The translations under genes were made by a program, and so were the position numbers. Shown piece after piece: positions 45,499-55,200 of a stretch of 64,000 bases of DNA. The DNA is from Variovorax sp. YR216. GTDB lineage: Bacteria; Pseudomonadota; Gammaproteobacteria; Burkholderiales; Burkholderiaceae_C. Position 1 is the first letter of the stretch. Every line of letters starts with the position of its first letter. Below the pieces are notes generated by a model, which did not search any database, had not been told where the DNA came from, and worked only from the letters and a program-made list of their open reading frames with translations. The stretch is taken from assembly GCF_900107745.1 (NCBI RefSeq), contig NZ_FNRO01000002.1, positions 868,001 to 932,000 of the forward strand, given 5' to 3'.

Positions 45499-46761
45499 AT
45501 GTCCATCGTTGAAGTCAAAGTCCCCCAGTTGTCCGAGTCCGTGGCCGAAGCCACCATGCTCCAGTGGAAGAAGAAGGCCGGTGAAGCGGTCGCGGTCGAT
45601 GAAATCCTGATCGAGATCGAGACCGACAAGGTCGTGCTCGAAGTGCCGGCGCCCGCCGCCGGCGTGCTGGCCGAGATCGTCGCCGGCGACGGCGCGACCG
45701 TCGTGGCCGATCAGCTCATCGCCAAGATCGACACCGAAGGCAAGGCCGGCGCGGCGGCGCCCGCTGCTGCGCCTGCCGCGGCTCCGGCTGCCGCTCCCGC
45801 AGCGGCTGCCGCCGCCGGCGGTACGTCGAAGTCCGACGTCGCGATGCCGGCCGCTGCCAAGCTGCTGGCGGACAACAAGCTCGCTACCTCCGACGTGACC
45901 GGCACCGGCAAGGACGGCCGCGTCACCAAGGGCGACGTGCTGAGCGCCGTGGCCGGCGGTGCGACCGCCAAGGTCGCCGCGCCTGTCGCGATCCCGACCG
46001 GCGCACCGAAGACCGCGCTGCCGCAAGTCGCCGCGCCCGCCACCGCACCCGACCTCGGCGATCGTCCGGAAGAGCGCGTGCCGATGAGCCGTCTGCGCGC
46101 CCGCATTGCCGAGCGCCTGCTGCAGTCGCAATCGACCAACGCGATCCTCACGACCTTCAACGAAGTCAACATGGCCCCGGTCATGGAAATGCGCAAGCGC
46201 TTCCAGGAGAAGTTCGAGAAGGAACACGGCGTCAAGATCGGCTTCATGAGCTTCTTCGTGAAGGCTGCCGTGCACGCCCTCAAGAAGTACCCGGTGCTCA
46301 ACGCCTCGGTGGACGGCAACGACATCGTCTACCACGGCTACTTCGACATCGGTATCGCCGTCGGCTCGCCGCGCGGCCTCGTGGTGCCGATCCTGCGCAA
46401 TGCCGACCAGATGAGCTTTGCCGACATCGAGAAGAAGATCGCCGAGTACGGCGCCAAGGCGCGCGACGGCAAGCTGGGCATCGAAGAAATGACCGGCGGT
46501 ACGTTCTCGATCTCCAACGGTGGCGTGTTCGGGTCGATGCTCTCGACCCCGATCATCAACCCGCCCCAATCGGCCATCCTCGGCGTGCATGCGACCAAGG
46601 ACCGCGCTGTCGTCGAGAACGGCCAGATCGTGGTTCGCCCGATGAACTACCTGGCGATGAGCTACGACCACCGCATCATCGACGGCCGCGAAGCCGTCCT
46701 CGGCCTCGTGGCCATGAAGGAAGCGCTCGAAGATCCGGCGCGCCTGCTGTTCGACATCTAA
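45499..46761 (+). CDS. sucB: Dihydrolipoamide succinyltransferase (E2 of 2-oxoglutarate dehydrogenase)
   Basis: 420 residues from ATG 45499. One lipoyl domain (about 1-76) with the lipoylated Lys in [14 protein letters not shown], an Ala/Pro linker (about 80-115), peripheral-subunit-binding domain (about 117-153; [20 protein letters not shown]) and catalytic domain with [11 protein letters not shown] (His and Asp of the H-x3-D-G motif). Forms the 24-meric core that transfers the succinyl group to CoA. Second gene of the suc operon. Confidence 0.97.
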   Translation: MSIVEVKVPQLSESVAEATMLQWKKKAGEAVAVDEILIEIETDKVVLEVPAPAAGVLAEIVAGDGATVVADQLIAKIDTEGKAGAAAPAAAPAAAPAAAPAAAAAAGGTSKSDVAMPAAAKLLADNKLATSDVTGTGKDGRVTKGDVLSAVAGGATAKVAAPVAIPTGAPKTALPQVAAPATAPDLGDRPEERVPMSRLRARIAERLLQSQSTNAILTTFNEVNMAPVMEMRKRFQEKFEKEHGVKIGFMSFFVKAAVHALKKYPVLNASVDGNDIVYHGYFDIGIAVGSPRGLVVPILRNADQMSFADIEKKIAEYGAKARDGKLGIEEMTGGTFSISNGGVFGSMLSTPIINPPQSAILGVHATKDRAVVENGQIVVRPMNYLAMSYDHRIIDGREAVLGLVAMKEALEDPARLLFDI

Positions 46762-46771
46762 GGAGTACCGG

Positions 46772-48202
46772 ATGTCTGACAAGCAATTCGACGTCGTCGT
46801 CATCGGCGGCGGCCCCGGCGGCTACGTGGCCGCGATCCGTGCGGCGCAACTCGGCTTCAACGTGGCCTGCATCGACGAGTGGAAGAACGCCAAGGGCGGC
46901 CCCGCCCTCGGCGGCACCTGCACCAACATCGGCTGCATTCCCTCGAAGGCGCTGCTGCAATCGTCGGAGCACTTCGAGCATGCCGGCCATGCCTTCGCGG
47001 ACCACGGCATCAAGGTCGAAGGCCTCGGTATCGACGTGGCCAAGATGCTGGCGCGCAAGGACAACGTCGTGAAGCAGAACAACGACGGCATCGTCTACCT
47101 GTTCAAGAAGAACAAGGTCGCGTTCTTCCACGGCCGCGGCTCGTTCGTGAAGGCTTCCGACGCCGGCTACGAGATCAAGGTCGCTGGCGCCAATGAGGAA
47201 AGCATCACCGGCAAGCACATCATCGTCGCGACCGGCTCGAACGCGCGCCCGCTGCCGGGCGCACCGTTCGACGAGGAGAACATCCTCTCGAACGACGGCG
47301 CGCTGCGCGTCGGCGCGGTGCCGAAGAAGCTGGCGCTGATCGGTTCCGGCGTGATCGGCCTCGAAATGGGATCCGTATGGCGCCGGCTCGGCTCGGAAGT
47401 CACGGTGCTCGAAGCGCTGCCGACCTTCCTCGGCGCGGTCGACGAGCAGATCGCCAAGGAAGCCAAGAAGGCCTTCGACAAGCAGGGCCTGAAGATCAAC
47501 CTCGGCGTGAACGTCGGTGAAGTCAAGTCCGGCAAGAACGGCGTGAGCATCGCCTACACCGACGCCAAGGGCGAGGCGCAGAAGCTCGAGGTGGACAAGC
47601 TGATCGTCTCGATCGGCCGCATCCCCAACACCATCGGCCTGAACCCCGAGTCGGTCGGCCTGCAACTCGACGAGCGCGGCGCGATCGTGGTGGACGACGA
47701 GTGCAAGACCAGCCTGCCGAACGTCTGGGCGATCGGCGACGTGGTGCGCGGCCCGATGCTCGCGCACAAGGCGGAAGAAGAGGGCGTTGCGGTGGCCGAG
47801 CGCATTGCCGGCCAGCATGGCCACGTCAACTTCAACACGATTCCGTGGGTGATCTACACCTCGCCGGAGATCGCGTGGGTCGGCCAGACCGAGCAGCAGC
47901 TCAAGGCCAGCGGCCGTGCGTACAAGGCGGGCACCTTCCCGTTCCTGGCGAACGGCCGTGCGCGTGCGCTGGGCGACACGACCGGCATGGTCAAGTTCCT
48001 GGCCGATGCGGCCACGGACGAGATCCTCGGCGTGCACATGGTGGGCCCAATGGTCAGCGAGCTGATCTCCGAAGCCGTCGTCGCGATGGAATTCAAGGCC
48101 AGCGCCGAGGACATCGCCCGCATCTGCCACGCGCATCCTTCGCTCTCCGAGGCGACCAAGGAAGCGGCGCTTGCGGTCGACAAGCGCACGCTGAACTTCT
48201 GA
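46772..48202 (+). CDS. lpdA: Dihydrolipoyl dehydrogenase (E3)
   Basis: 476 residues from ATG 46772. FAD-binding [17 protein letters not shown], redox disulfide [15 protein letters not shown] (C-x4-C), NAD-binding [20 protein letters not shown] second site [17 protein letters not shown] and the active-site His/Glu in [13 protein letters not shown]. It reoxidises dihydrolipoyl groups with NAD. Third gene of the suc operon, 4 bp before zapE. Confidence 0.97.
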   Translation: MSDKQFDVVVIGGGPGGYVAAIRAAQLGFNVACIDEWKNAKGGPALGGTCTNIGCIPSKALLQSSEHFEHAGHAFADHGIKVEGLGIDVAKMLARKDNVVKQNNDGIVYLFKKNKVAFFHGRGSFVKASDAGYEIKVAGANEESITGKHIIVATGSNARPLPGAPFDEENILSNDGALRVGAVPKKLALIGSGVIGLEMGSVWRRLGSEVTVLEALPTFLGAVDEQIAKEAKKAFDKQGLKINLGVNVGEVKSGKNGVSIAYTDAKGEAQKLEVDKLIVSIGRIPNTIGLNPESVGLQLDERGAIVVDDECKTSLPNVWAIGDVVRGPMLAHKAEEEGVAVAERIAGQHGHVNFNTIPWVIYTSPEIAWVGQTEQQLKASGRAYKAGTFPFLANGRARALGDTTGMVKFLADAATDEILGVHMVGPMVSELISEAVVAMEFKASAEDIARICHAHPSLSEATKEAALAVDKRTLNF

Positions 48203-48206
48203 AGCC

Positions 48207-49304
48207 TTGAACGTTCTTCAGGCTTACGAAGCGGAACTGGCTGCGCGGGGTTTCAAGAGCGACCCTGCGCAGCTTCGTGCCGTCGAAGCGCTCGATCGCT
48301 GCGCCCGCGAATGGGCCGAGTACAAGGCGCAGCGTTCCAATGCGCTCAAGAAGCTGATCAACCGGCCGGACATCCCGCGCGGGGTGTACATGTACGGGGG
48401 TGTCGGCCGCGGCAAGAGCTTCCTCATGGACTGCTTCTACAACGCGGTCCCGCTGCGGCGCAAGACGCGTCTGCATTTCCACGAGTTCATGCGCGAGGTG
48501 CACCGGGAACTGGCCGAGCTGCAAGGCACGGTCAATCCGCTGGACGAGCTCGGCCGGCGGATCGCCAAGCGCTACAAGCTGATCTGCTTCGACGAATTCC
48601 ACGTCGCGGACATCACCGACGCGATGATCCTGCACCGCCTGCTGGTGGCGCTGTTCGACAACGGCGTCGGGTTCGTCACGACGTCCAATTTCAAGCCCGA
48701 CGACCTGTATCCGGGCGGATTGCATCGCGATCGCATCCTGCCGGCGATCAAGCTGTTGAACGACAACCTCGAAGTCGTCAACGTGGACAACGGCACCGAC
48801 TATCGCCGCCGGACGCTGGAGCAGGTGCGGCTGTACCTCACGCCCAATGGCGCCGAAGCCGACAGGGAAATGCGCGAGGCATTCGAGCGGCTCGCCGAGT
48901 CCGCGGACGAAAATCCGGTGCTCCACATCGAGGCGCGCGAGATCCATTCGCTGCGCAAGGCCGGCGGCGTGGTGTGGTTCGATTTCAAGACGCTGTGCGG
49001 CGGACCGCGCTCGCAGAACGACTACCTGGAGATCGCGACGCAGTTCCACACGGTCCTGTTGTCCGACGTGCCGTTCATGCCCGTCCGCATGGCGTCGGAA
49101 GCCCGCCGGTTCACCTGGCTGGTGGACGTGTTCTACGATCGGCGAGTGAAGCTGATCATGTCGGCCGAAGTGCCGCCCGAGCAGTTGTATACCGAGGGGC
49201 CGCTCGCCCACGAATTTCCACGAACCGTTTCGAGACTCAACGAGATGCAATCGGCCGAATTCCTGTCGCTGGAACGCCGCGTCGTCGATACCCGCCTGAC
49301 ATGA
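48207..49304 (+). CDS. zapE: Cell-division ATPase ZapE (AFG1-like)
   Basis: 365 residues with a TTG start (48207) four bases after lpdA. AAA-type P-loop YGGVGRGKSFLMDCFY (about 54-69), Walker B KLICFDEFHVADITD, sensor region GVGFVTTSNFKPDDLY, arginine-rich end RRFTWLVDVFYDRRVKLI. ZapE modulates FtsZ rings under low oxygen or heat in E. coli; the mitochondrial homologue AFG1/LACE1 assists respiratory complex turnover. Position behind the suc operon is conserved in Burkholderiales by my recollection. Its stop overlaps the next ATG. Confidence 0.92.
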   Translation: MNVLQAYEAELAARGFKSDPAQLRAVEALDRCAREWAEYKAQRSNALKKLINRPDIPRGVYMYGGVGRGKSFLMDCFYNAVPLRRKTRLHFHEFMREVHRELAELQGTVNPLDELGRRIAKRYKLICFDEFHVADITDAMILHRLLVALFDNGVGFVTTSNFKPDDLYPGGLHRDRILPAIKLLNDNLEVVNVDNGTDYRRRTLEQVRLYLTPNGAEADREMREAFERLAESADENPVLHIEAREIHSLRKAGGVVWFDFKTLCGGPRSQNDYLEIATQFHTVLLSDVPFMPVRMASEARRFTWLVDVFYDRRVKLIMSAEVPPEQLYTEGPLAHEFPRTVSRLNEMQSAEFLSLERRVVDTRLT

Positions 49305-49981
49305 AAGCCACGCTTGCCGCCGTCCTCATCGGGCTGTCCGCCCTGCCGCTCTGGGCGCAGACGACGGCCACCGTCGCCAACACGGATCTCGATGCAGAAC
49401 GCGCCCGACTGGCTGACGAGCAGAAGGCCATCGATGCGCGCTATGTGACCGAGCAGAAGGCCTGCTACAAGAGGTTCGCGGTCGAGGACTGTCTCCAGGA
49501 AAGCCGCCGGCGCCGCCGCACGGCCACCGACGACGTGAAGCGCCAGCAGGCCGCGATTAACGATTTCGAGCGCAAGCGCCGGGGTGCTGCCGAGATGGAG
49601 AAGCTCGAAGAGCAGAACGCCTCGCAAAAGGCCAAGGAGGCCGATGCCCAGCGAGAGCAATCGTTGAAGGCGCAGCAGGACCGCGAGCAGCGCGCGGCCG
49701 ATCACTCGGCCAGCCGTGCCCAGGCCGCGACGCAGGAGGAGGAAAACCGGCGCCAGTTCGAGAACAAGCAGCGCGAACATGCCGAACAGCAGGCCGACGC
49801 TGCGAAGCGAAAAGCCCAGGCGCCTGCGGCGCGCGCCGAATACGAAGAGAAGCTGAAGAAGGCCGCGGAGCATCGCGCCGACCTCGAAAAGAAGAACAGG
49901 GAACGGGACAAGCCCCGTTCGGCGCCGCTGCCCGATCCCGGTGCGGCTTCCCCGGCGCCTGTGGTGCCCAAGAGCCCTTGA
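49301..49981 (+). CDS. Periplasmic coiled-coil protein of unknown function
   Basis: 226 residues; ATG 49301 overlaps the zapE stop (ATGA). Signal peptide MKATLAAVLIGLSALPLWAQ, one Cys pair in QKACYKRFAVEDCLQ (about 51-66) that could form a disulfide, then a long, highly charged coiled coil (about 70-205; Glu/Lys/Gln/Ala-rich) and a Pro-rich end. No family recognised beyond the low-complexity helix. Could be an envelope spacer or scaffold. Confidence 0.75.
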   Translation: MKATLAAVLIGLSALPLWAQTTATVANTDLDAERARLADEQKAIDARYVTEQKACYKRFAVEDCLQESRRRRRTATDDVKRQQAAINDFERKRRGAAEMEKLEEQNASQKAKEADAQREQSLKAQQDREQRAADHSASRAQAATQEEENRRQFENKQREHAEQQADAAKRKAQAPAARAEYEEKLKKAAEHRADLEKKNRERDKPRSAPLPDPGAASPAPVVPKSP

Positions 49982-50007
49982 CGCCCTGGGCGACCCAGCC
50001 GGGCGTC
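49980..50007. terminator. Two-part hairpin between convergent stops
   Basis: GACGCC-CTGGG-CGA-CCCAG-CCG-GGCGTC: two perfect stem blocks around a CGA loop with a 3-nt bulge, spanning exactly the gap between the coiled-coil gene stop and the convergent PP2C stop. No T-tract follows. Confidence 0.4.
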
Positions 50008-50776
50008 ATTCGGCCGGTGGCAGATCCTCGACCTTGATTACCGCGATCGAGATGTTGTCGCCGGTTCCGCGCGCGCGCCGGCGCGCCTCGGCAACGAGCA
50101 GCTCGACGGCTGCGCGTGGCGGCTGATCGGCCAGTAGCGAGCCCATCTCTTCCGGCGTGAAGTAGTGCCACAGCCCGTCGCTGCAGGCCATGAGCACGTC
50201 GCCGGCCTGGAGCCTCGGGATCAGATGGACATCCACCGGTGGCGGGGTCGACTTCATGCCGAGGCAGCCGAGCAGGATGTTGCTCTGCGGGTGGATGCTG
50301 GCTTCCTCTTCGTCGATCTCGCCGCGATCCACCAGGACCTGGACATAGGAATGGTCCTTGGTGCGCTTGACGAGGCGGCCCCGATGGAAGTGATAGATGC
50401 GTGAATCGCCGGCGTGCACCCAGGCGCAGTCGCCTTCCGGATTCAGCAGGAAGGCGGCGAGCGTGCTGTGAGGCTCCTGCTCGCTAGACACGGCCGTCAG
50501 CTTGATCACCGTGTGCGCGTCCTCGAGCATCTGCCGGAGGATGCCCACCGGCTCGTCCCGGCCCGGCTTGTAGCGGGCGAAGAGCTGGCGGGCGGTCATC
50601 AGCACCTGGTCGGAGGCCTTGCGCCCGCCGCTGCGTCCGCCCATGCCGTCGGCAACGACCCCGAGCACGCAGCCCGGCACGCGCGGATGGGAGGTGACCA
50701 TGACCTGGTCCTGCTGATAGGGGCGATCCCCCTGGTGGAGGCCGGTAGCGGCAGCGAGTCGAAAGCTTCGTGTCAT
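50006..50776 (-). CDS. PP2C-family protein serine/threonine phosphatase
   Basis: 256 residues from ATG 50776. Metal-binding and catalytic motifs: QGDRPYQQDQVMV (Asp), GVVADGMGG, HAGDSRIYHFHRG, ACSDGLWHYF and GTGDNISIAVI. This is the PrpC/Stp1-like bacterial group. A kinase partner is not adjacent. Convergent with the coiled-coil gene and divergent from the YdcH-like gene. Confidence 0.92.
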   Translation of the reverse strand: MTRSFRLAAATGLHQGDRPYQQDQVMVTSHPRVPGCVLGVVADGMGGRSGGRKASDQVLMTARQLFARYKPGRDEPVGILRQMLEDAHTVIKLTAVSSEQEPHSTLAAFLLNPEGDCAWVHAGDSRIYHFHRGRLVKRTKDHSYVQVLVDRGEIDEEEASIHPQSNILLGCLGMKSTPPPVDVHLIPRLQAGDVLMACSDGLWHYFTPEEMGSLLADQPPRAAVELLVAEARRRARGTGDNISIAVIKVEDLPPAE

Positions 50777-50901
50777 GCAGGCGCCGGAGCGCCAGTGGCG
50801 CGGTCTCTCATGGTTTTTGTCGGAGCGGAACGAGGACGTATTATCGAGTGAACACAGGCAGGGAAAGACCCGCTGCCTGCGCCGTTCGTGAATTGCGCCC
50901 G

Positions 50902-51105
50902 TTGGACTCCAATCTTCATTCCCTTTCGCGCCAGCTGATCGAGTTGCGGATCGAGCATGCCGACCTCGATGCCTCGATCGACCGTCTGGCAGATGCCGTG
51001 TCGCGCGACGAGCTTCTGCTGCGCCGCCTGAAAAAGAGGCGCCTTGCGTTGCGCGACGAGATCTCGCGCCTCGAACGCGTGCTTGACCCCCAAGAGCCCG
51101 CCTGA
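50902..51105 (+). CDS. YdcH/DUF465-type small coiled-coil protein
   Basis: 67 residues if it starts at TTG 50902 (DSNLHSLSRQLIELRIEH); a GTG at 50848 would give 85 residues. The pattern L..EH..LD..ID.L....DE..L.RLKK.RL.LRDEI.RLE is that of DUF465/YdcH. Function unknown. Its stop overlaps the ATG of the helicase gene (TGATG), implying translational coupling. Confidence 0.7.
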   Translation: MDSNLHSLSRQLIELRIEHADLDASIDRLADAVSRDELLLRRLKKRRLALRDEISRLERVLDPQEPA

Positions 51106-53102
51106 TGTCCCTCGAGAAGGAAGTGCGCGAGGCGTTTGCGCAGGATGGAGTGCTGTCGCAGGCCGCGGAGCAATTCCGCGAACGCGAGGGGCAGACGCAG
51201 ATGGCAGTTGCGGTCGCGCGCACCATCGCGGACGGCGGGGTGCTCGTCGTCGAGGCGGGCACCGGAGTGGGGAAGACCTTCTCCTACCTCGTACCTGCGC
51301 TGCTGAGCGGCGAGCGCGTGCTGCTGTCCACCGCGACAAAGACGCTGCAGGACCAGCTCTTCGGCCGCGACCTGCCGAGGCTGGTCGGCGCGCTCGGCTT
51401 GCCGGTTCGAACCGCCTTGCTCAAGGGCCGCGCCAGCTATCTGTGCCTGCACCGTCTTGATCAGGCGCGCCACGATGCGTCCCCGGAGCGCGCGTCGCTG
51501 CGCACGCTGGCGAAGATCGAGCAATGGGCCAAGGCCACGCGTACCGGCGATCTCGCCGAACTCCCGGGCCTCGACGAGCGATCGCCGGTGATCCCGCTGG
51601 TGACTTCCACGCGGGAGAACTGCCTCGGTGCGCAGTGCCCGCAGTTCAAGCCCTGCCATGTCAACCTCGCGCGGCGCGAGGCGATGGCGGCCGATGTGGT
51701 GGTCATCAACCACCATCTGTTCTTTGCCGATCTGGCGGTGCGCGAATCGGGCATGGCGGAATTGCTGCCGACGGTACGGGTCGTGGTCTTCGACGAAGCG
51801 CATCAGTTGAACGAGACCGGCGTCCAGTTCCTCGGTGTCCAGCTTGGCAGCGGGCAGGCGCTGGATTTCGCGCGTGATCTCCTGGCAGCCGGGCTTCAGC
51901 ATGCGCGAGGTCTGGTCGACTGGCAGCAATTGGTCGCCGGGGTCGAGCGCGCCGCCCGGGAACTGCGGCTGTCGGTCGGGAAGCAATACCCGGGCGCCAA
52001 GCTGCGATGGTCCGGCGGTTCGCCCGAAGGGGTTCCGATGCAGGCGTGGCAAGGGGCCCTGGAGGCGCTGGGGCAGGCGTTCGCCGAAGCAGGGCGGGGC
52101 CTCGACACGGTGAGCGAGCTTTCGCCGGATTTCGTGCGGCTCCATGAGCGGGCGCTGCAGCTTTCCGAGCGCGCGTCCCGGTTCGCGGAGGCTTGCCCGT
52201 CCGGATCGGTCCGCTGGGTGGACGTGGGCTCGCATCTGCGACTGGTCGAATCGCCGCTCGACATTGCCGAGGCAGTCCGCACCCGCGTTCTCAAATCCGA
52301 TCCGGCCAAGGCGGACGATGACGGCCATGCATGGGTCTTCACCTCGGCTACGCTGGGCGACGACCCGGCGCTGAAGTGGTTCACCGAACCCTGCGGGCTC
52401 GAAGACGCGGAAGTGCTGCGCGTCAAGAGCCCCTTCGACTATGCGCGCCAGGCTGCGCTCTACGTGCCGCGCAGATTTCCCAAGCCCAGTGATCCATCGC
52501 ACGGACACCACGTGGCAAAGCTGGCCGCGCACGGCGCCCGCCAATTGGGCGGCCGCACGCTGGTGCTGACGACGACCCTGCGCGCCTTGCGCACGGTCGG
52601 TGATGCGATTCGACAGGACTTCGAGACGCTGGAGCCCGCGGATCGCCCGGAGGTGCTGGTGCAGGGCGAATTGCCCAAGCGCACGCTGATGGATCGATTT
52701 CGCGAGGGGGCCGCGCAAGGGCGTGCCGGTTGTGTACTTGTCGCATCCGCGTCCTTCTGGGAAGGCTTCGATGCGCCCGGCGACGCACTGCAACTGGTGG
52801 TGATCGACAAGCTTCCGTTTCCGCCACCGAATGATCCGCTGGTGGAGGCGCGCTCCCAGCGCCTCGAATCGCAAGGCCGCAGCGCGTTCAGCGACTACTC
52901 GCTGCCCGAGGCGGCGGTAGCGCTCAAGCAGGGTGCCGGGCGGTTGATCCGGCGTGAAACGGATACGGGCGTGCTCGTGATCTGCGACACCCGCCTCGTC
53001 GCGATGGGCTACGGCCGCCGCTTGCTCGCCGCGCTGCCGCCGATGCGGCGCATCGAGGACGAGGCTGGCTTCGAGGATGCGCTGGCGGCGCTCAAGAACT
53101 AA
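51105..53102 (+). CDS. DinG/XPD-like ATP-dependent DNA helicase
   Basis: 665 residues from ATG 51105. Walker A EAGTGVGKTFSYLVP (about 50-64), the iron-sulfur cluster cysteines in SYLCLHRL and ENCLGAQCPQFKPC, DEAH box VFDEAHQ, TSATLGDDPALKWF and motif VI QGAGRLIRRETDTG. This is the YoaA/DinG branch of XPD-like 5'-3' helicases acting on stalled forks or R-loops. YoaA versus DinG cannot be decided by eye. Translationally coupled to the YdcH-like gene; followed by copy B of the dispersed repeat. Confidence 0.92.
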   Translation: MSLEKEVREAFAQDGVLSQAAEQFREREGQTQMAVAVARTIADGGVLVVEAGTGVGKTFSYLVPALLSGERVLLSTATKTLQDQLFGRDLPRLVGALGLPVRTALLKGRASYLCLHRLDQARHDASPERASLRTLAKIEQWAKATRTGDLAELPGLDERSPVIPLVTSTRENCLGAQCPQFKPCHVNLARREAMAADVVVINHHLFFADLAVRESGMAELLPTVRVVVFDEAHQLNETGVQFLGVQLGSGQALDFARDLLAAGLQHARGLVDWQQLVAGVERAARELRLSVGKQYPGAKLRWSGGSPEGVPMQAWQGALEALGQAFAEAGRGLDTVSELSPDFVRLHERALQLSERASRFAEACPSGSVRWVDVGSHLRLVESPLDIAEAVRTRVLKSDPAKADDDGHAWVFTSATLGDDPALKWFTEPCGLEDAEVLRVKSPFDYARQAALYVPRRFPKPSDPSHGHHVAKLAAHGARQLGGRTLVLTTTLRALRTVGDAIRQDFETLEPADRPEVLVQGELPKRTLMDRFREGAAQGRAGCVLVASASFWEGFDAPGDALQLVVIDKLPFPPPNDPLVEARSQRLESQGRSAFSDYSLPEAAVALKQGAGRLIRRETDTGVLVICDTRLVAMGYGRRLLAALPPMRRIEDEAGFEDALAALKN

Positions 53103-53121
53103 GAAACCGACGCAGCCGAGC

Positions 53122-53214
53122 CCAGGAATCCCGCGGAACCGGCTCTGCCGGGCCGCCGGGATTGCCCCTGGAAGGGGGTGTCAGAGCGACACGAAGTGCG
53201 CGAGGCTGGGGGTG
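53122..53214. repeat. 93-bp dispersed hairpin repeat, copy B
   Basis: Begins CCAGGAATCCCGCGGAACC. Hairpin AATCCC-GCGG-AA-CCGGC loop TCT GCCGG-G-CCGC-C-GGGATT; compared with copy A the outer stem pair changed on both sides (AATACC/GGTATT to AATCCC/GGGATT). A second hairpin CCCCT-GGA-AGGGG follows. It lies between the helicase and the convergent bamD. Confidence 0.75.
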
Positions 53215-53221
53215 AGCCTGA

Positions 53222-54031
53222 TCACCAGAGCTTCCACCACGGATCGTCCTTCGCACGGAAGCCGCGCGAAAGGTACTCGCTATTGGGGTAGTTCTGCGTC
53301 AGCACACGCTTGGCGTCGTCGCGCAGATCGGTCATGCCGAGCTTGTCGTAGGACGCGTACATGATGTAGAGCGCCTCTTCGAGCGCCGGCACTTCACGGT
53401 AGTCGGCGAGCGCGAGCTGGGCGCGATTCACGGCCGCGAGGTACGCGCCGCGCTCGTAGTAGTAGCGCGCCACGTGCACTTCATACTGCGCAAGCGAGTT
53501 GACGATGTAGTTCATGCGCTGCCGGGCATCCGGCGTGTAGCGCGAATCGGGGAAGCGGGTCACCAGTTCCTTGAAGGACTCGAAGGATTCCTTTGCGGCT
53601 TTCTGGTCGCGTTCCGAAAGATCCTGGCGCGTCATGAACGCGAAAAGGCCGAGATCGTCGTTGAAGTTGATCACGCCCTTCAGGTAGAGCGCATAGTCGA
53701 TCGCCGGACTGGCGGGATGCAGCTTCATGAAGCGATCGAGCGTGGCGACGGCGGCCGGCTTGTCGCCCGCCTTGTACTGCGCATAAGCCTTGTCGAGCTG
53801 GGCTTGCTGGGCCAGCGGCGTGCCGGCGGCGCGACCTTCGAGCTTCTCGTAGAGCGGGACGGCCTTGTCGTAGGCGCCCGAATCGACTTCGTCCTTGGCT
53901 TCGGAATAGATGCGGTTGGGGCTCCAGTTCGCGGTCTTGTCGGCTTCGGTCGTCGAGCAGCCGGCCACCAGCCATGCCGCCGCACAGAGGGCCAGCCAGC
54001 CAGGGACAACCGATAATTTGGCGCGAAACAT
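53222..54031 (-). CDS. bamD: Outer-membrane assembly lipoprotein BamD
   Basis: 269 residues from ATG 54031. Lipobox LVAGC (about 20-24), then five TPR-like helix pairs (IYSEAKDEVDSGAYDKAVPLYEKLE ... FPDSRYTPDARQRMNYIVN ... YERGAYLAAVNRAQLALADY) and the end YLSRGFRAKDDPWWKLW. Essential component of the BAM complex for beta-barrel insertion. Perfect TATAAT on the minus strand at 54064-54069 lies inside the start of divergent rluD. Confidence 0.95.
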   Translation of the reverse strand: MFRAKLSVVPGWLALCAAAWLVAGCSTTEADKTANWSPNRIYSEAKDEVDSGAYDKAVPLYEKLEGRAAGTPLAQQAQLDKAYAQYKAGDKPAAVATLDRFMKLHPASPAIDYALYLKGVINFNDDLGLFAFMTRQDLSERDQKAAKESFESFKELVTRFPDSRYTPDARQRMNYIVNSLAQYEVHVARYYYERGAYLAAVNRAQLALADYREVPALEEALYIMYASYDKLGMTDLRDDAKRVLTQNYPNSEYLSRGFRAKDDPWWKLW

Positions 54032-54045
54032 CAAGTAAGGCTTTC

Positions 54046-55071
54046 GTGAAACAGGTGCCCTCAATTATATCGACCGGCCCCTCGGGGCCCCCCCCGGACG
54101 CGGTGGACCACGACGAGGCGGCCGAACTGTCCGATGCCAGCGAGATCCGCACTTTCCTGATCGGCGAAAGCCAGCACGCCCAGCGTCTGGACAGGGCGCT
54201 TGCGGCGCTCGTCCCCGAGTTCTCCCGCAGCTATCTCCAGCAACTCATCGACGCCGGCATGGTGGAGGTGCAGGGTCGCCCGGTCACCAAGCCCTCGGTA
54301 ACGGTGCATGCCGGCGAATCCGGGCGCATCGAGCTTCGGCCGACGCCGCAGAGCCAGGCTTTCCGGCCGGAGGCGATGCCGATCGAGGTCGTGCACGAGG
54401 ACGAGCATCTGCGCGTCATCGACAAGCCGGCCGGACTCGTGGTGCACCCGGCGCCGGGCAACTGGAGCGGCACCTTGCTCAACGGGTTGCTGGCGCTCGA
54501 TCCGCGCGCGGCACTGCTTCCTCGCGCCGGCATCGTGCATCGCCTCGATCGCGACACGAGCGGCCTGATGGTGGTCGCCCGGAGCCGGGCGGCGATGGAT
54601 GCCCTGGTGGCGCTGATCGCGGCCCGCGAAGTCAAGCGCCAGTACATCGCGATGGCGCACCGGGCGTGGCAGGGCGCCGATATCCGGCATGTGGACAGCC
54701 CGATCGGACGAGATCCTCGCAATCGCCTCCGCATGGCGGTGGTCGACCTGGAGCGCCACCCCGGAAAGCCGGCGCGAACCTTGATCGAGGCGCTGGACAG
54801 CAATGACCTCGGCTGTGCGGTGCGCTGCACACTCGAAACCGGACGCACCCATCAGATCCGCGTGCACATGGCTTCGATCGGCCATCCGCTGGTCGGTGAC
54901 GCCCTGTATGGCGGTGCCGAAGCCGCGGGACTGACGCGGCAGGCGCTGCATGCCTTCCGGCTTGGTTTCGTGCATCCGGTGACGGGCCGGGACATGCAAT
55001 TCCAATCGTCGCCGCCGGCTGACATCGTGCAGGGGATGTCCCTCTGGGGGCTGGATTACAATCGCGCCTGA
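54046..55071 (+). CDS. rluD: 23S rRNA pseudouridine synthase RluD
   Basis: 341 residues from GTG 54046; a later GTG near 54103 is a possible alternative because the first ~20 residues are not conserved-looking. S4 domain about 40-105 (QRLDRALAALVPEFSRSYLQQLIDAG), catalytic Asp in AGIVHRLDRDTSGLMVVAR, PAGLVVHPAPGNWSGTL and ETGRTHQIRVHMASIGHPLVGD. It makes pseudouridines 1911/1915/1917 in helix 69 (E. coli numbering). Divergent from bamD with start codons only 14 bp apart. Confidence 0.93.
   Translation: MKQVPSIISTGPSGPPPDAVDHDEAAELSDASEIRTFLIGESQHAQRLDRALAALVPEFSRSYLQQLIDAGMVEVQGRPVTKPSVTVHAGESGRIELRPTPQSQAFRPEAMPIEVVHEDEHLRVIDKPAGLVVHPAPGNWSGTLLNGLLALDPRAALLPRAGIVHRLDRDTSGLMVVARSRAAMDALVALIAAREVKRQYIAMAHRAWQGADIRHVDSPIGRDPRNRLRMAVVDLERHPGKPARTLIEALDSNDLGCAVRCTLETGRTHQIRVHMASIGHPLVGDALYGGAEAAGLTRQALHAFRLGFVHPVTGRDMQFQSSPPADIVQGMSLWGLDYNRA
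54064..54069 (-). promoter_or_regulatory. -10 element of bamD
   Basis: TATAAT in the minus-strand reading, about 33 bp upstream of the bamD ATG. No good -35 was recognised. Confidence 0.5.
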
Positions 55072-55200
55072 CGGTCCCAAGGGGGCCGCGCCGGCGACCC
55101 GATGTCGGCTTCGCGTTGCGTATGCCGCGTGCCCGCAGCGCCTTCTTCCATCCATCTGAACAAGCGTCCTCGTGGCGCCTTTTCCCGGATAACGCGAACC

